This document shows positions 48,320 to 56,990 of a stretch of 64,000 nt of DNA, piece after piece (within the stretch, counting starts at the first letter, position 1; every line of letters starts with the position of its first letter). Under the pieces are notes generated by a model that had not been told where the DNA came from, searched no databases, and worked only from the letters and a program-made list of their open reading frames with translations. Origin of the DNA: Elusimicrobiota bacterium (GTDB lineage Bacteria; Elusimicrobiota; Elusimicrobia; UBA1565; UBA9628). The DNA lies in contig JAHFCF010000007.1 of the NCBI GenBank assembly GCA_023249645.1, positions 58,476 to 122,475 of the forward strand. Direction: 5' to 3'. A program made the translations under genes and the position numbers.

Positions 48320-50815
48320 TCAGGAACACTCGGAGAAGCCGCAGTCGTGGCAGGTGGGCCCGGAGCAGCCGGACTCATAGGCCACGTTGGAGGAGTAGCA
48401 CTTGGGGCAGTACTCCGTTTTGGGGAGGATCAAGCCCTCGAGCTTGGCCTGCTGGGCCGCGTCAGCCGCCTCGCTCAGCCAGCCGGTCTTCTTGAGGTGC
48501 TTGCGCAGCACGACTGAGATGGCGTGGGCGACCGAGTTTATGCGGTTCTCTCCAAAGCCCACGGGCTTGTCTCCCTTGACGGAGTTCAGGTGCTTGAGGA
48601 TCTTCAAGGGATCGCCGCCCTCGGCGAAGTACTTGGAGAGCAGGATGCCCACCAGCGAGGTCAAGGCCGAGATCTCGGTGCCCAAAGGCGGGATGTTGGA
48701 GAAGACCTGGTAGGGTCCGCGTTCATCGTAGTTGATATGCACGTGCAGGGGGCCGTAGCCGGTCTGGATCTGGTAATACTCGGAGGAGACCCCGAAGGCT
48801 TCCTGCGGGTCGCGGCGTTTGGCCCGGGAAGGGGCGGAGGTCAGGCTCAGGACCTGCTGGGCCTTGGAGCCGTCGCGGTAGATCGTGATGCCCTTGCAGT
48901 CCAGCTCGTAGGCCAGGCGATAGGCATGGCGCACGTCCTCGACCGTGGCCGTGGAGGGCAGGTTGATCGTCTTTGACACGCCGTTGTCCGTGTGCTTCTG
49001 GAAGGCGGCCTGGATGCGGACATGGAAGTCCACGCTGACGTCGTGGGCGGTCGGAAAGACCTTCTGGATCTCGGTCGGGATCTCGGCGATCCCCCGCACG
49101 GACTTGTGGTTCTCGTTGATGCGGTTCCACAGGTCTTTTTCCTCCAGACCGAAATAATTATTTTTCTCAGCCACGGCGGCGAAGAGCGGGTTGACCTCGA
49201 AGAAGACGTCGTCTGTCCTGGGCGTTTCTCCCTTCTTGACGGCCTCCAGGGCTTTGGCGTTGTAGCGGGTGTAGGCGATGGCGAAGAAGGGCTCGATGCC
49301 GCTTCCCTGCAGACCGGCCGCGATCGCGATGGTGCCCGTGGGAGCGATGGTCGTGCGGGCGCAGTGCCGCGGCGAGCGGCGCTCGCCGCGGAAGTGTGAT
49401 CCCCCAGAGTCATAGATGGAATCCTTCCAGTTGGGGAAGACTCCGCGTTCCTTGGCCAGGGCCTCGGAGGCGGCCAGAGCCTTGTCGTTGATGAAGCGCA
49501 TGAGCTTGGCGGAGAATTCCAGGGATTCTTGCGAGTCGTAGGCAATACCGAGTTTGACGAGAGCCTCGGCCAGGCCCATCACGCCCAGCCCGATGCGGCG
49601 GTTGGCCTTGGCCAGGCGTTCGATCTCTGGCAAAGGGTAGTTGTTGACCTCGATGACATCGTCGAGGAATCGGACCGCGGTCTCGACAGCCGCGGCCAGC
49701 CGCTTGAAGTTGAATTTTCCTTTGAGGAGTTCTCCCTCCACGAAGTTGGCCAGGTTCAAGGATCCCAGGTTGCATGGCTCCCACGATTGCAGGGGCTGTT
49801 CGCCGCAGGGGTTTGTCGCTTCGATGGGCCCGATAGCCGGCGTGGGATTGGAGCCGGACTGATTGATGCGATCGAGGACGATGAACCCGGGGTCCCCGGT
49901 TTTCCAGGCGCACTCGACCATGAGATCGAAGATCTCCTTGGCCCGGGCCTTGCCCATGGTCTCGTGGGTGCGCGGGTTGAGGAGGTCATACTCGGCATCG
50001 GCCTCCACGGCCTTCATGAATCTCTCATCGATGGCGACCGAGATGTTGAAATTCTCCATGACCCCGGTCTGGGACTTCATGGCGATGAAATCCTTGATCT
50101 CGGGGTGGGTGTAGTGGAGCACCCCCATGTTGGCGCCTCGGCGAGCGCCGCCCTGCTTGATCACATCGGTCATCTTGTCGAAGAGCGCCATGAAGGAGAG
50201 GGCGCCTGAGGCCACGCCGTGGGTCTTCTTGACGAGGTCGTCCTTGGGCCGCAGGCGGCTAAACGAGAATCCCGTGCCGCCGCCGGACTTCTGGATGAGG
50301 GCCTGCGCTGAGAGGGCCGCGCTGATGCCCTCCATGGAGTCGGGCACGGGCAGCACGTAGCAGGCGGAGAGCTGCTGGAGCTCGCGGCCCGCGTTCATGA
50401 GTGTCGGCGAGTTGGGTAGAAAGTCCCAGGAGGCCATGGACTCGTAGAACTTGTCGCGCCAGAGGTCGGCCGCGCGGCGCGCCTTGGGATGGACGGCGTA
50501 GATGGCTTCGAGGTTCTTCATCAGGCGCGAGAAATTAGCCTCTCGGGAGGGCGATTCCAAGAGGCCTTCGTGGAAAAGCACGAGGCGGTTGGGGTGGATG
50601 CGGACTTGGATGCCTTCGAAGACGCCCCAGGATTTCGCGTCAGGATGCGCCAGGATCTCGGCAAGCGCGATGTTGTGCGCGACGCCGTCAAGCCATGCCT
50701 CGACGGAGGGGGCGTGGCGCAGGTATTTATCCTTGATGACCTTGAGCTGGTTCTCGGAGACGTCGAGCTTGGGATGTTTGGGCGCGGCGTAGCGGGTCGG
50801 GGGCTTGTTCTTCAA
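48320..50815 (-). CDS. nrdJ: adenosylcobalamin-dependent (class II) ribonucleotide reductase
   Basis: 831 residues from TTG 50815 (GGGAGAG about 8 bases upstream). Reduces ribonucleotides to deoxyribonucleotides using B12 rather than a diiron subunit. Signatures include FLPNSPTLMNAG, LSACYVLPVPDSMEGI, KSGGGTGFSFSRLRP, RRGANMGVLHYTHPEI and NPCGEQPL. The C-terminal zinc-type cysteines (CPKCYSSN, CSGPTCHDCGFSEC) are typical of NrdJ. A strong promoter lies just upstream, so it need not depend on the riboswitch-controlled operon before it. Confidence 0.95.
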   Translation of the reverse strand: MKNKPPTRYAAPKHPKLDVSENQLKVIKDKYLRHAPSVEAWLDGVAHNIALAEILAHPDAKSWGVFEGIQVRIHPNRLVLFHEGLLESPSREANFSRLMKNLEAIYAVHPKARRAADLWRDKFYESMASWDFLPNSPTLMNAGRELQQLSACYVLPVPDSMEGISAALSAQALIQKSGGGTGFSFSRLRPKDDLVKKTHGVASGALSFMALFDKMTDVIKQGGARRGANMGVLHYTHPEIKDFIAMKSQTGVMENFNISVAIDERFMKAVEADAEYDLLNPRTHETMGKARAKEIFDLMVECAWKTGDPGFIVLDRINQSGSNPTPAIGPIEATNPCGEQPLQSWEPCNLGSLNLANFVEGELLKGKFNFKRLAAAVETAVRFLDDVIEVNNYPLPEIERLAKANRRIGLGVMGLAEALVKLGIAYDSQESLEFSAKLMRFINDKALAASEALAKERGVFPNWKDSIYDSGGSHFRGERRSPRHCARTTIAPTGTIAIAAGLQGSGIEPFFAIAYTRYNAKALEAVKKGETPRTDDVFFEVNPLFAAVAEKNNYFGLEEKDLWNRINENHKSVRGIAEIPTEIQKVFPTAHDVSVDFHVRIQAAFQKHTDNGVSKTINLPSTATVEDVRHAYRLAYELDCKGITIYRDGSKAQQVLSLTSAPSRAKRRDPQEAFGVSSEYYQIQTGYGPLHVHINYDERGPYQVFSNIPPLGTEISALTSLVGILLSKYFAEGGDPLKILKHLNSVKGDKPVGFGENRINSVAHAISVVLRKHLKKTGWLSEAADAAQQAKLEGLILPKTEYCPKCYSSNVAYESGCSGPTCHDCGFSECS

Positions 50816-50850
50816 CGCGGTCTCTCCCTGCGGCGAAATTGGAACTGCTC

Positions 50851-50879
50851 AGAGTGTAACAGCAAGCCGGCGGGATGTC
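50851..50879 (-). promoter_or_regulatory. strong sigma-70-type promoter of nrdJ
   Basis: On the minus strand TTGACA (50879-50874) and TACACT (50856-50851) are 17 bases apart, 36 bases before the nrdJ start. The -35 box is a perfect consensus match. It lies in the loop and arm of a 10-bp inverted repeat (50865-50874 with 50882-50891), which could be an operator; NrdR-type boxes were not recognised. Confidence 0.7.
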
Positions 50880-50946
50880 AAATATCCCGTCGGATCATGC
50901 CTGGAATTTTTTAAAAGTGAATGTCCTGGATGTGGGTTTACTCATG

Positions 50947-50978
50947 ACAGGCAACTGTGTCCGGACACAGTTGCCTGT
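50947..50978. repeat. dispersed palindrome, TCCGGA-core type (32-bp perfect copy)
   Basis: The longest copy: 32 bases, perfectly palindromic, with ACTGTGTCCGGACACAGT at its centre. It sits after the MFS gene stop and before the nrdJ promoter. As RNA it would form a very stable 15-16 bp hairpin on either strand, without a U-tract. Confidence 0.9.
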
Positions 50979-50989
50979 TCTTTGAATGA

Positions 50990-51007
50990 ACTGTGGTCGA
51001 CCACAGT
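50990..51007. repeat. dispersed palindrome, GTCGAC-core type
   Basis: ACTGTGGTCGACCACAGT, identical to the copy at 36008-36025 and again next to a TCCGGA-core copy, 12 bases from the MFS gene stop. Pairing of the two core types occurs at both places where this type is found. Confidence 0.9.
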
Positions 51008-51019
51008 CGGCAATCCGAA

Positions 51020-52159
51020 TCAGGGGAAGGCGAGCAGGCCCAGGGCCGAAATTCCAGCGCAAGCGGCCCCGAGCAGGAACGGTGCTTGGGGCGAGACATG
51101 GCTCCATAGCCAGCCGGCCGCAACGCTCGCGATCAGGGCCAGCAGCCCGCAGCCGCCTTGGAAGAGTCCCATGATCGCGCCGCGGTTTTCAGGCGCGCTG
51201 CGCTCGGCAATCGCGGCTTTCAAAGAGCTTTCGGCTGCAGCGCCGTAGAGGCCGTAGACGGCGAAGAGCGCCCAGAACCACGGACCGTGCCCGATTTGAG
51301 CAAAACCAAAGTAGGTCGCGGCGAAGACAGCTAGGCCCATGGCCAAGGTCTTGTCGCGGCCGATCTTGTCCGCCAAAGCCCCGGCCGGAGTCGCTGTCAA
51401 AGCATAGACTCCGTTATAAAGGACATAGGCCAAGATGACTTGCGTCGGGCTCAAGCCTCCCTGCGCTGCTTTTAAAAGGAGGAAGACGTCGCTGGAATTT
51501 CCCAAAGCGAAAAGCCCGTAGATGCAAAAGAAGCGTTTGAGTTCTGGGGAGAAGGATGGAAGGCTGAATGGTTTGGTTTCGGAGAATTCAACCACCCTGT
51601 CTTCCACTTGCGCTGCCAGGACCCAGACTCCCAGGGCCGCCGGGATGGTCGCCAGCAGAAACAGGCTGCGGTAACTCAGACCGCACAGAGAGAGGAGCAG
51701 GATGCTCAGGAGCGGGCCGATGAAGGCTCCGGCCGTGTCCATGGCGCGGTGGAAGCCGAAGGCCGTGCCCCAATTCTCGGGCTCGGTCGAGGCGGCCAAG
51801 AGTGCGTCTCGGGGCGAGGTGCGGATCCCTTTGCCCGTGCGGTCGATGAAGCGGCAGACGAGCACGAAGGGCCAGGCCCCGGCCAGGGCTAGAAGGGGTT
51901 TGGAAATGGCCGATAGGCTGTAGCCGCAGACGACGAAGGGTTTGCGCCGCTGCCAGCGGTCGGACCATATCCCGCTGGCCGCCTTGAAGAGGCTCGCCGT
52001 GGCCTCAGCTACCCCCTCGATAAGGCCTACAGAGGTCATGGGCGCGGCCAAGACCCGGGTCAGGAAGAGCGGCAGGACCGGGTAGAGCATCTCCGAGGAG
52101 ATGTCCGTCAATCCGCTGACGATCCCCAGGAAGACCACGTTGCGGCTGATCTTTTTCAC
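51020..52159 (-). CDS. major facilitator superfamily transporter
   Basis: 379 residues from GTG 52159, with about 12 hydrophobic segments. SGLTDISSEMLYPVLPLFL at the N-terminus, GIWSDRWQRRKPFVVCGY in the loop between helices 2 and 3, and CRFIDRTGKGIRTSPRDALLA are typical MFS marks. The repeat half shows GALADKIGRDKTLAMG. The substrate is not evident. It follows the riboswitch-controlled unknown gene by 50 bases with no terminator seen, so it may also be controlled by cobalamin. Confidence 0.88.
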   Translation of the reverse strand: MKKISRNVVFLGIVSGLTDISSEMLYPVLPLFLTRVLAAPMTSVGLIEGVAEATASLFKAASGIWSDRWQRRKPFVVCGYSLSAISKPLLALAGAWPFVLVCRFIDRTGKGIRTSPRDALLAASTEPENWGTAFGFHRAMDTAGAFIGPLLSILLLSLCGLSYRSLFLLATIPAALGVWVLAAQVEDRVVEFSETKPFSLPSFSPELKRFFCIYGLFALGNSSDVFLLLKAAQGGLSPTQVILAYVLYNGVYALTATPAGALADKIGRDKTLAMGLAVFAATYFGFAQIGHGPWFWALFAVYGLYGAAAESSLKAAIAERSAPENRGAIMGLFQGGCGLLALIASVAAGWLWSHVSPQAPFLLGAACAGISALGLLAFP

Positions 52160-52209
52160 GAGGAAGATGATATCAAACGCGCCCCTCGTGCTGGATCAAA
52201 AATCAGTTT

Positions 52210-53037
52210 TTACTCATCGCAATTGATGCCATCCAGCACGTGCTGGCCGGGGTGTTCCCTCATGTAAGCGTCGCAATACTCCACGCAAAGGCGGCGGAGT
52301 TTTGCCTGCGCCAATTTTCTTTCAAAACGGATTCTGACTTCCCGGGCGAATTTCCCTCCGCCGCCGCAAGCGGCGTACTGCGCCGCCATTTCTGCTTGGG
52401 GCCAGCCTGCCGCGCGCTGGGCAAGGGTACTTTGCAGGCAGGCCTCGACGCCTGCCACGCTATTGCGCATCAGGTCTTCTTGGTGTCCCACAATTCCGAA
52501 GAACAAGGGCGACAAGGTTTGGTCTTCATAAGCCTGGCATTGCTGTATTGATCCTTTAACCATATCCAGAAGTAGCTTTAAGGATTTTTTATCCTTGGTC
52601 TCCCAGCAAAGACCTTTCCATTCACAGAGCCCTTGAGATGCGCCACAAGTTCTCTCGAAATGCGGTGTCTTTAAAACAAGGTCTAACTTGTCCCGCAGGA
52701 GCATGAGCCGGTAGAGAGGATGTCCCTCCGTGCCTGAGAACGGGCCGGGGAGAGAGTCTCTCAGCTCCTGGAAGGTCTTAGCCCACTTCTCCATGAGCTT
52801 CTCCGAGAGCAATATTTCCTCGCGGTGGTTTACATATTCTTGAAGTTGCGTCTCGATCGCTTGTATGCGAGATGAATCCGGCTTCCTTTTTTCCAGGTCG
52901 GCTCTCAATGTTGAGACGATTTGGACGAGATCCGGGCAGTTGGCCGGGATGTCTTCAGCAGAGAATGCCCTGCCAGGCCACAGCAGCAAGACAGACAGGA
53001 TCAGCGTCCCCAGCGACCCCTTCATGATCGGTTTCAT
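52210..53037 (-). CDS. exported Cys-rich protein of unknown function, behind a cobalamin riboswitch
   Basis: 275 residues with a signal peptide (about 1-26, ending GRAFSA). A very strong AAGGAGGAG site precedes the ATG at 53037. About 11 cysteines lie in the mature protein, clustered as TCGASQGLCEWKGLCWE near the middle and LCVEYC, then INCDE, at the C-terminus, suggesting disulfides or ligand binding. Secondary structure looks mainly helical. I do not recognise the family. It is the first gene after a cobalamin aptamer and intrinsic terminator and is followed by an MFS transporter. A role in B12 capture or replacement is inference from control alone. Confidence 0.7.
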   Translation of the reverse strand: MKPIMKGSLGTLILSVLLLWPGRAFSAEDIPANCPDLVQIVSTLRADLEKRKPDSSRIQAIETQLQEYVNHREEILLSEKLMEKWAKTFQELRDSLPGPFSGTEGHPLYRLMLLRDKLDLVLKTPHFERTCGASQGLCEWKGLCWETKDKKSLKLLLDMVKGSIQQCQAYEDQTLSPLFFGIVGHQEDLMRNSVAGVEACLQSTLAQRAAGWPQAEMAAQYAACGGGGKFAREVRIRFERKLAQAKLRRLCVEYCDAYMREHPGQHVLDGINCDE

Positions 53038-53058
53038 CAGACTCCTCCTTGTGGCAAT

Positions 53059-53091
53059 AAAAAATCCTTAGTCCCATTGGGACTAAGGATT
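53059..53091 (-). terminator. intrinsic terminator of the cobalamin riboswitch
   Basis: On the minus strand a perfect 13-bp stem (53091-53079 with 53075-53063) with a 3-base loop is followed by a run of T (to 53059). It lies between the aptamer and the gene at 53037, so it is the likely expression platform: ligand binding would favour termination before the gene. Confidence 0.85.
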
Positions 53092-53104
53092 GCACCCTGC
53101 TTAC

Positions 53105-53290
53105 TTGTTCCTCGGCATTCGTCGCAGGCAGGTCTTCTGGCTCCTGGATCACTCTCCCCCTGCGCCTTCCCGATCTCACCGGATCAGTGGCACCTTCCAA
53201 GGTTCGTCCCCAGTTACAGCGGCGGGACCGTTCCCGATTCACACGGGATTCCCTCTTGTGCCCTAGCGGGCACCTGCAACATGAAGGCTC
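53105..53290 (-). ncRNA. cobalamin (B12) riboswitch aptamer
   Basis: Read on the minus strand, the conserved parts occur in the right order. First comes the AGGGAATCCCGTGTGAATC region with GGTCCCGCCGCTGTAAC (53254-53213). Next is GCCACTG followed by GGTGAGATCGGGAAGGC (53191-53164), the B12-box region. Last is AGCCAGAAGACCTGCC (53142-53127). Outer ends are approximate. The downstream hairpin and T-run make it a transcription-terminating switch for the secreted protein and probably the MFS gene. The rest of the 53038-53379 gap (53291-53379) must hold the promoters for this transcript and for rplU. Confidence 0.93.
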
Positions 53291-53379
53291 AAAGAACTGC
53301 GTCTATTTTAACATATCTGGACCCATCTGATTTATGTTCCTTGATAAGGAAGCTTCGGATTTGATACCTTATCCTTCCT

Positions 53380-53676
53380 ATGTACGCCATCATCGAGACA
53401 GGCGGTCGGCAGTTCTGGGTGGAGCCGGGCGAGACCATCCGTGTGGAGAAGCTCGAGGCCGAGACAGGCAAAGAGCTGACCTTCCCGGCCCTTTGGGCCG
53501 TGGGCGAGGCCACCGAAGGTTCGCGCAACGGCCAGGTCACGGCCGAGGTCGTCAGCCAATGCCGCGGCCCCAAGATCCTCGTTTTCAAGAAGCGGACCAA
53601 GAAGGCTTACAAGAAGCTTCAGGGGCACCGCCAGTATTACACCGACATCCGCATCAAGGCGATTTCCACCAACTGA
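53380..53676 (+). CDS. rplU: 50S ribosomal protein L21
   Basis: 98 residues, normal length. [19 protein letters not shown] at the start and [23 protein letters not shown] at the C-terminus are diagnostic of L21. It heads the rplU-rpmA-obgE order seen in many bacteria. There is no clear Shine-Dalgarno before its ATG. A small TTCCTT/AAGGAA hairpin lies about 30-40 bases upstream. Confidence 0.97.
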   Translation: MYAIIETGGRQFWVEPGETIRVEKLEAETGKELTFPALWAVGEATEGSRNGQVTAEVVSQCRGPKILVFKKRTKKAYKKLQGHRQYYTDIRIKAISTN

Positions 53677-53677
53677 T

Positions 53678-53938
53678 ATGGCACACACAAAAGCGCAGGG
53701 TTCTTCCACCAACGGGCGAGACAGCCACGGACAGCGTCTGGGCGTCAAGCGCTACGGCGGCCAGCAGGTGCTCGCCGGCATGGTGATCGTCCGCCAGAGG
53801 GGCACGAAGTTCTTGCCCGGCCTCAACGTGGGGCGCGGCAAGGACGACACGCTCTTCGCCAAGGCCAAGGGCACCGTCGCCTTTCAGTGGGCGCACAAGG
53901 ACAAGAAGCGCATCAGCGTCCTGCCGTCCGCCGCCTAG
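53678..53938 (+). CDS. rpmA: 50S ribosomal protein L27
   Basis: 86 residues. [28 protein letters not shown] is the conserved N-terminus reaching the peptidyl-transferase centre, without the cleavable extension seen in Firmicutes. The ATG at 53678 begins one base after the rplU stop. [23 protein letters not shown] follows as usual. Confidence 0.97.
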   Translation: MAHTKAQGSSTNGRDSHGQRLGVKRYGGQQVLAGMVIVRQRGTKFLPGLNVGRGKDDTLFAKAKGTVAFQWAHKDKKRISVLPSAA

Positions 53939-53965
53939 CCTTTCCCGGCTGTTTCGCGACCGATT

Positions 53966-55282
53966 GTGGATTTCATAGACAAGACCCGACTCTTCGTCTT
54001 GGCGGGCAACGGCGGCAACGGATGCCTGTCCTTCCGCCGCGAGAAGTTCATCGAGTTCGGCGGACCCGACGGCGGCGACGGAGGCCGGGGCGGGGATATC
54101 ATTTTCGAGGCTTCTCCCCAGCTGACCACGCTCTCCGAGCTCTCCCGCAATCCTCATCTGCGCGGCCGCGACGGCTCTCCGGGCAAGGGCAGCGCCAAGA
54201 CCGGGGAATCCGGGACGGATATCGTCATCCCCGTGCCTTTGGGCACCTTGGTGTTCAAGGAAGGGGTCCTGTTGGCGGACCTGGCGGAACCGGGGCAAAG
54301 GCTTCGGGCGGGCCGCGGAGGCCGCGGGGGGCGAGGCAACCTTTCCTTCAAGAGCCAGCGCCGCACGGCCCCGCGCCTGTGCGAGAAGGGCGAGCCGGGG
54401 GAGAAGGCGACCTTGACTCTCGAGCTCAAGCTTTTGGCGGACGTCGGGTTTCTGGGATTCCCCAATGCGGGAAAATCGAGCCTGCTGGCGCGTGTCTCCC
54501 GGGCCAGGCCCAAGGTCGCGGACTATCCCTTCACCACGCTGAGTCCCAACCTGGGCGTCGTGGAGCACAAGGGTGTGAGCTTCGTCGCGGCCGACATCCC
54601 CGGACTGATCGAGGGCGCGCACTCCGGCAAAGGCCTGGGTATGGCTTTTCTGCGCCACATCGAGCGCACGCGCATCTTGGTGCACCTCATCGACCCACAG
54701 GGATACGGCAGCCGCTCTCCTGCGGCGGGGATCAAGGATATCGAGGCGGAGCTCAGGGCCTTTTCCCCGACGTTGGTGGCCAAGCCGCGGATCCTGGTCG
54801 TCAACAAGATGGATCTGCCGGGGGCGGCGGAAGTCTTCAAAACCGTCCGCCGCCGGTATCCGCGCCGAGCTTTGGGCATCTCGGCCGCGACCGGCCAGGG
54901 CGTGAGCGCGCTCCTGGACCGGATCATCCGGGAGCTGGCCCATCGGCCGCCGGTCGTCTTCGCCGATCCGGAAGATCGCCATGTGCGCCTGGATCCGGGC
55001 TTCAGTGTCCGGGCCTTGGGATTAGGCCTCTTCGAACTGGAGGGCCGATTCGTGCGGCGCGCCACGGCCATGCTGGAGGCGACGCTGCCGGAGGCGGTCC
55101 ATCGCTTCCAGGGGTCCTTGAAGCGCATCGGCGTGGACCGGGCCTTGAGGCGCGCCGGCATCCGGTCGGGAGACAAGGTCCGCTGCGGGAGCTTCGAGTT
55201 CGAATGGAGCGATGCTGTTCATCGGGCCCTGCCCACCTTGAAATCCGATCCACGCACGCGCATCGGGATAGGGAAAAAATGA
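53966..55282 (+). CDS. obgE: Obg family GTPase (ribosome assembly / stress)
   Basis: 438 residues from GTG 53966. The glycine-rich Obg fold (AGNGGNGCLSFRREKFIEFGGPDGGDGG) is followed by the GTPase domain: GFPNAGKSSLL, DIPGLIEGAHSGKGLG and NKMDLPG. A C-terminal OCT-type domain (about 345-425) follows. The stop overlaps the next start as ATGA, so the squalene-synthase-type genes are coupled to a ribosomal operon, which is unusual. Confidence 0.96.
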   Translation: MDFIDKTRLFVLAGNGGNGCLSFRREKFIEFGGPDGGDGGRGGDIIFEASPQLTTLSELSRNPHLRGRDGSPGKGSAKTGESGTDIVIPVPLGTLVFKEGVLLADLAEPGQRLRAGRGGRGGRGNLSFKSQRRTAPRLCEKGEPGEKATLTLELKLLADVGFLGFPNAGKSSLLARVSRARPKVADYPFTTLSPNLGVVEHKGVSFVAADIPGLIEGAHSGKGLGMAFLRHIERTRILVHLIDPQGYGSRSPAAGIKDIEAELRAFSPTLVAKPRILVVNKMDLPGAAEVFKTVRRRYPRRALGISAATGQGVSALLDRIIRELAHRPPVVFADPEDRHVRLDPGFSVRALGLGLFELEGRFVRRATAMLEATLPEAVHRFQGSLKRIGVDRALRRAGIRSGDKVRCGSFEFEWSDAVHRALPTLKSDPRTRIGIGKK

Positions 55283-56154
55283 GCCTGCGCGCCGAGGCCG
55301 ACGCCGTGGTCACGGACGCGTCGGAGCTCTCTTCGGCCCAGGCGTTCTGCGCGGATCTTTGCCGGGGGTTGTCCTCCGAGTTCCCCGCGGCCCTGCCCCT
55401 CCTGCCCAGGCGATTGCGCCCCCCTGTGAACGTCGTCTCGGCTTTCGCCCTTCTCGCTCAGGCTTTTGCGCGCGCGCCGGAGTTCGAGGGAGAGCGCGAG
55501 GCTCGGCTGGAGGATTGGCGCCTGCGGCTGGCGAAGGGCGACACGCGCCACCCGGTCTTCTTAGCTTTGGGGAGCATGCAAGCGGAGCTTCATCTTCCGC
55601 CGGAGTTGTTCGAGGATATCATCGGGGCCGCGCTCCAAGATGTCCGGCAGAAGCGCTACGCCACTTTCTCGGAGCTTTCGGATTTCTGCCGCCGCAGCGC
55701 CGCTCCCTTCGGCCGGCTGGTGCTCATGATGCACGGCTACCGAGCCGAATCGGTCTTCCGTCCCATGGATTCTCTTTGTACGGGTCTCAAACTCGCCCGG
55801 CTCTGGAGGGACCTCTCCGTCGATCTCCAAGAGGACCGCATCTATATCCCGGAGGAGGACTTCAAGGCTTATGCCTACGGAGAGGCGGACCTGCGCATGG
55901 GCGTGTGCAACGAGAAGTTCATGGAGCTCATGAAGTTCGAGGTCAACCGCAGCCGCGCCTTTTTCGAGGAGGCCCGTCCTCTCTTGAATCATCTGCGCCG
56001 GCCCCTGCGCTGGGCCGTGTGCGTGAGCTGGTACGGCGGCCGCGAGACCCTGCGCCAGATCCGCAAGAACGGCTTTGACACGCTGACGCACAGGCCCGTG
56101 CTCAAGGGCTGGGACTGGCTGCCGCTCATCGTCAGGACGGTCTTGAAGCCGTGA
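55279..56154 (+). CDS. hpnC: HpnC-like squalene/phytoene synthase family protein lacking the first Asp-rich motif
   Basis: 291 residues. Resembles HpnC, which with HpnD and HpnE turns farnesyl diphosphate into squalene. LLPRRLRPPVNVVSAFALLAQ aligns with the usual start, but the normal DDxxD motif that binds diphosphate-Mg is replaced by a run without Asp (residues about 57-67). The second motif is kept as RDLSVDLQEDRIYIPEEDF. Either the reaction changed, the protein is a non-catalytic partner of HpnD, or it is decaying. Starts at the obgE stop and overlaps hpnD. Confidence 0.75.
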   Translation: MSLRAEADAVVTDASELSSAQAFCADLCRGLSSEFPAALPLLPRRLRPPVNVVSAFALLAQAFARAPEFEGEREARLEDWRLRLAKGDTRHPVFLALGSMQAELHLPPELFEDIIGAALQDVRQKRYATFSELSDFCRRSAAPFGRLVLMMHGYRAESVFRPMDSLCTGLKLARLWRDLSVDLQEDRIYIPEEDFKAYAYGEADLRMGVCNEKFMELMKFEVNRSRAFFEEARPLLNHLRRPLRWAVCVSWYGGRETLRQIRKNGFDTLTHRPVLKGWDWLPLIVRTVLKP

Positions 56155-56990
56155 ACCGCCCGGGCGAGCGCAGTTCCAACTTCTTCCTGGCGTTCCTCTT
56201 CCTGCCGAAAGACAAGCGCGAGGCGCTTTCCGCGGTCTATGCCTATTGCCGATCGATCGACGACATCGCCGATTCGGGCAGGCTCTCCCAGGAAGAGGCC
56301 AGCCGCATGCTGGAGTTCTGGCGCGCGGAGATCACGCGCCTCTTCGACGGCACGCCCACGCATTCCACGGCCGCGGGACTTCTGCCGCATATCAGGCGAT
56401 TCCAGCTTCCGCAGGAGCCCTTCCTGGAGATGATCCGCGGCTGTTCCATGGACCTGGAAGGCCGCCGTTATCAGACCGTCGAGGAGCTGGAGAGCTACAT
56501 GGCCGCAGTCGCCTCTTCCGTGGGAGCGCTCTGCGTGCGCATCTTCGGCTGCCAAGCCACCTCTCCTGAAAAGGCCGGCGAATTCGCCAAGCTCTTCGGC
56601 TATGCCTTCCAATTGACCAACATCATCCGGGATGTGGGCGAGGACTTGGAGCGCGGCCGCGTCTACATCCCGGCCGAGGACATGAAGCAGGCGGGTTATT
56701 CGGAGCGTTCCCTGCTTCTGCGCGAGCACAACGAGGCGTTCGAACGGCTCATGGACATCCTCTACGGCCGGGCGAAGACCTATTATCGCCGGGCGCGCAA
56801 CCTGGTGGACTTCCGGGATCGGCCGGCCCTGCTGCCGGCCGAGATCATGGCCCATGTCTATGAGGGATTGCTCGATCATATGAAGGAGAACGGCTTTCGT
56901 GTGCTCTTTGGGCGCTATCGTCTGCCGGCCTGGCGCAAGGTCCTCGCGGCAGGCCAAGCCTGGCTCTTCTGCCACGGGATCCACTTGTGA
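56151..56990 (+). CDS. hpnD: HpnD-like presqualene diphosphate synthase (squalene/phytoene synthase family)
   Basis: 279 residues from GTG 56151. Both Asp-rich motifs are intact: CRSIDDIADSG (D37, D38, D41) and NIIRDVGEDLERGRVYIP near residue 160. This fits condensation of two farnesyl diphosphates to presqualene diphosphate, a step toward squalene, hopanoids or carotenoids; phytoene synthase is an alternative. No HpnE or cyclase gene is in the window. Confidence 0.88.
   Translation: MNRPGERSSNFFLAFLFLPKDKREALSAVYAYCRSIDDIADSGRLSQEEASRMLEFWRAEITRLFDGTPTHSTAAGLLPHIRRFQLPQEPFLEMIRGCSMDLEGRRYQTVEELESYMAAVASSVGALCVRIFGCQATSPEKAGEFAKLFGYAFQLTNIIRDVGEDLERGRVYIPAEDMKQAGYSERSLLLREHNEAFERLMDILYGRAKTYYRRARNLVDFRDRPALLPAEIMAHVYEGLLDHMKENGFRVLFGRYRLPAWRKVLAAGQAWLFCHGIHL

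Noticed and set aside
53654..54982. 442-codon minus-strand frame opposite rpmA and obgE
   Set aside because: Both plus-strand genes are certain and in standard order; the antisense product has no motif.
53887..55278. N-terminal extension of the hpnC reading frame through obgE
   Set aside because: The frame is open, but the natural start is the ATG at 55279 overlapping the obgE stop; the upstream translation is Arg/Gly-rich shadow sequence.
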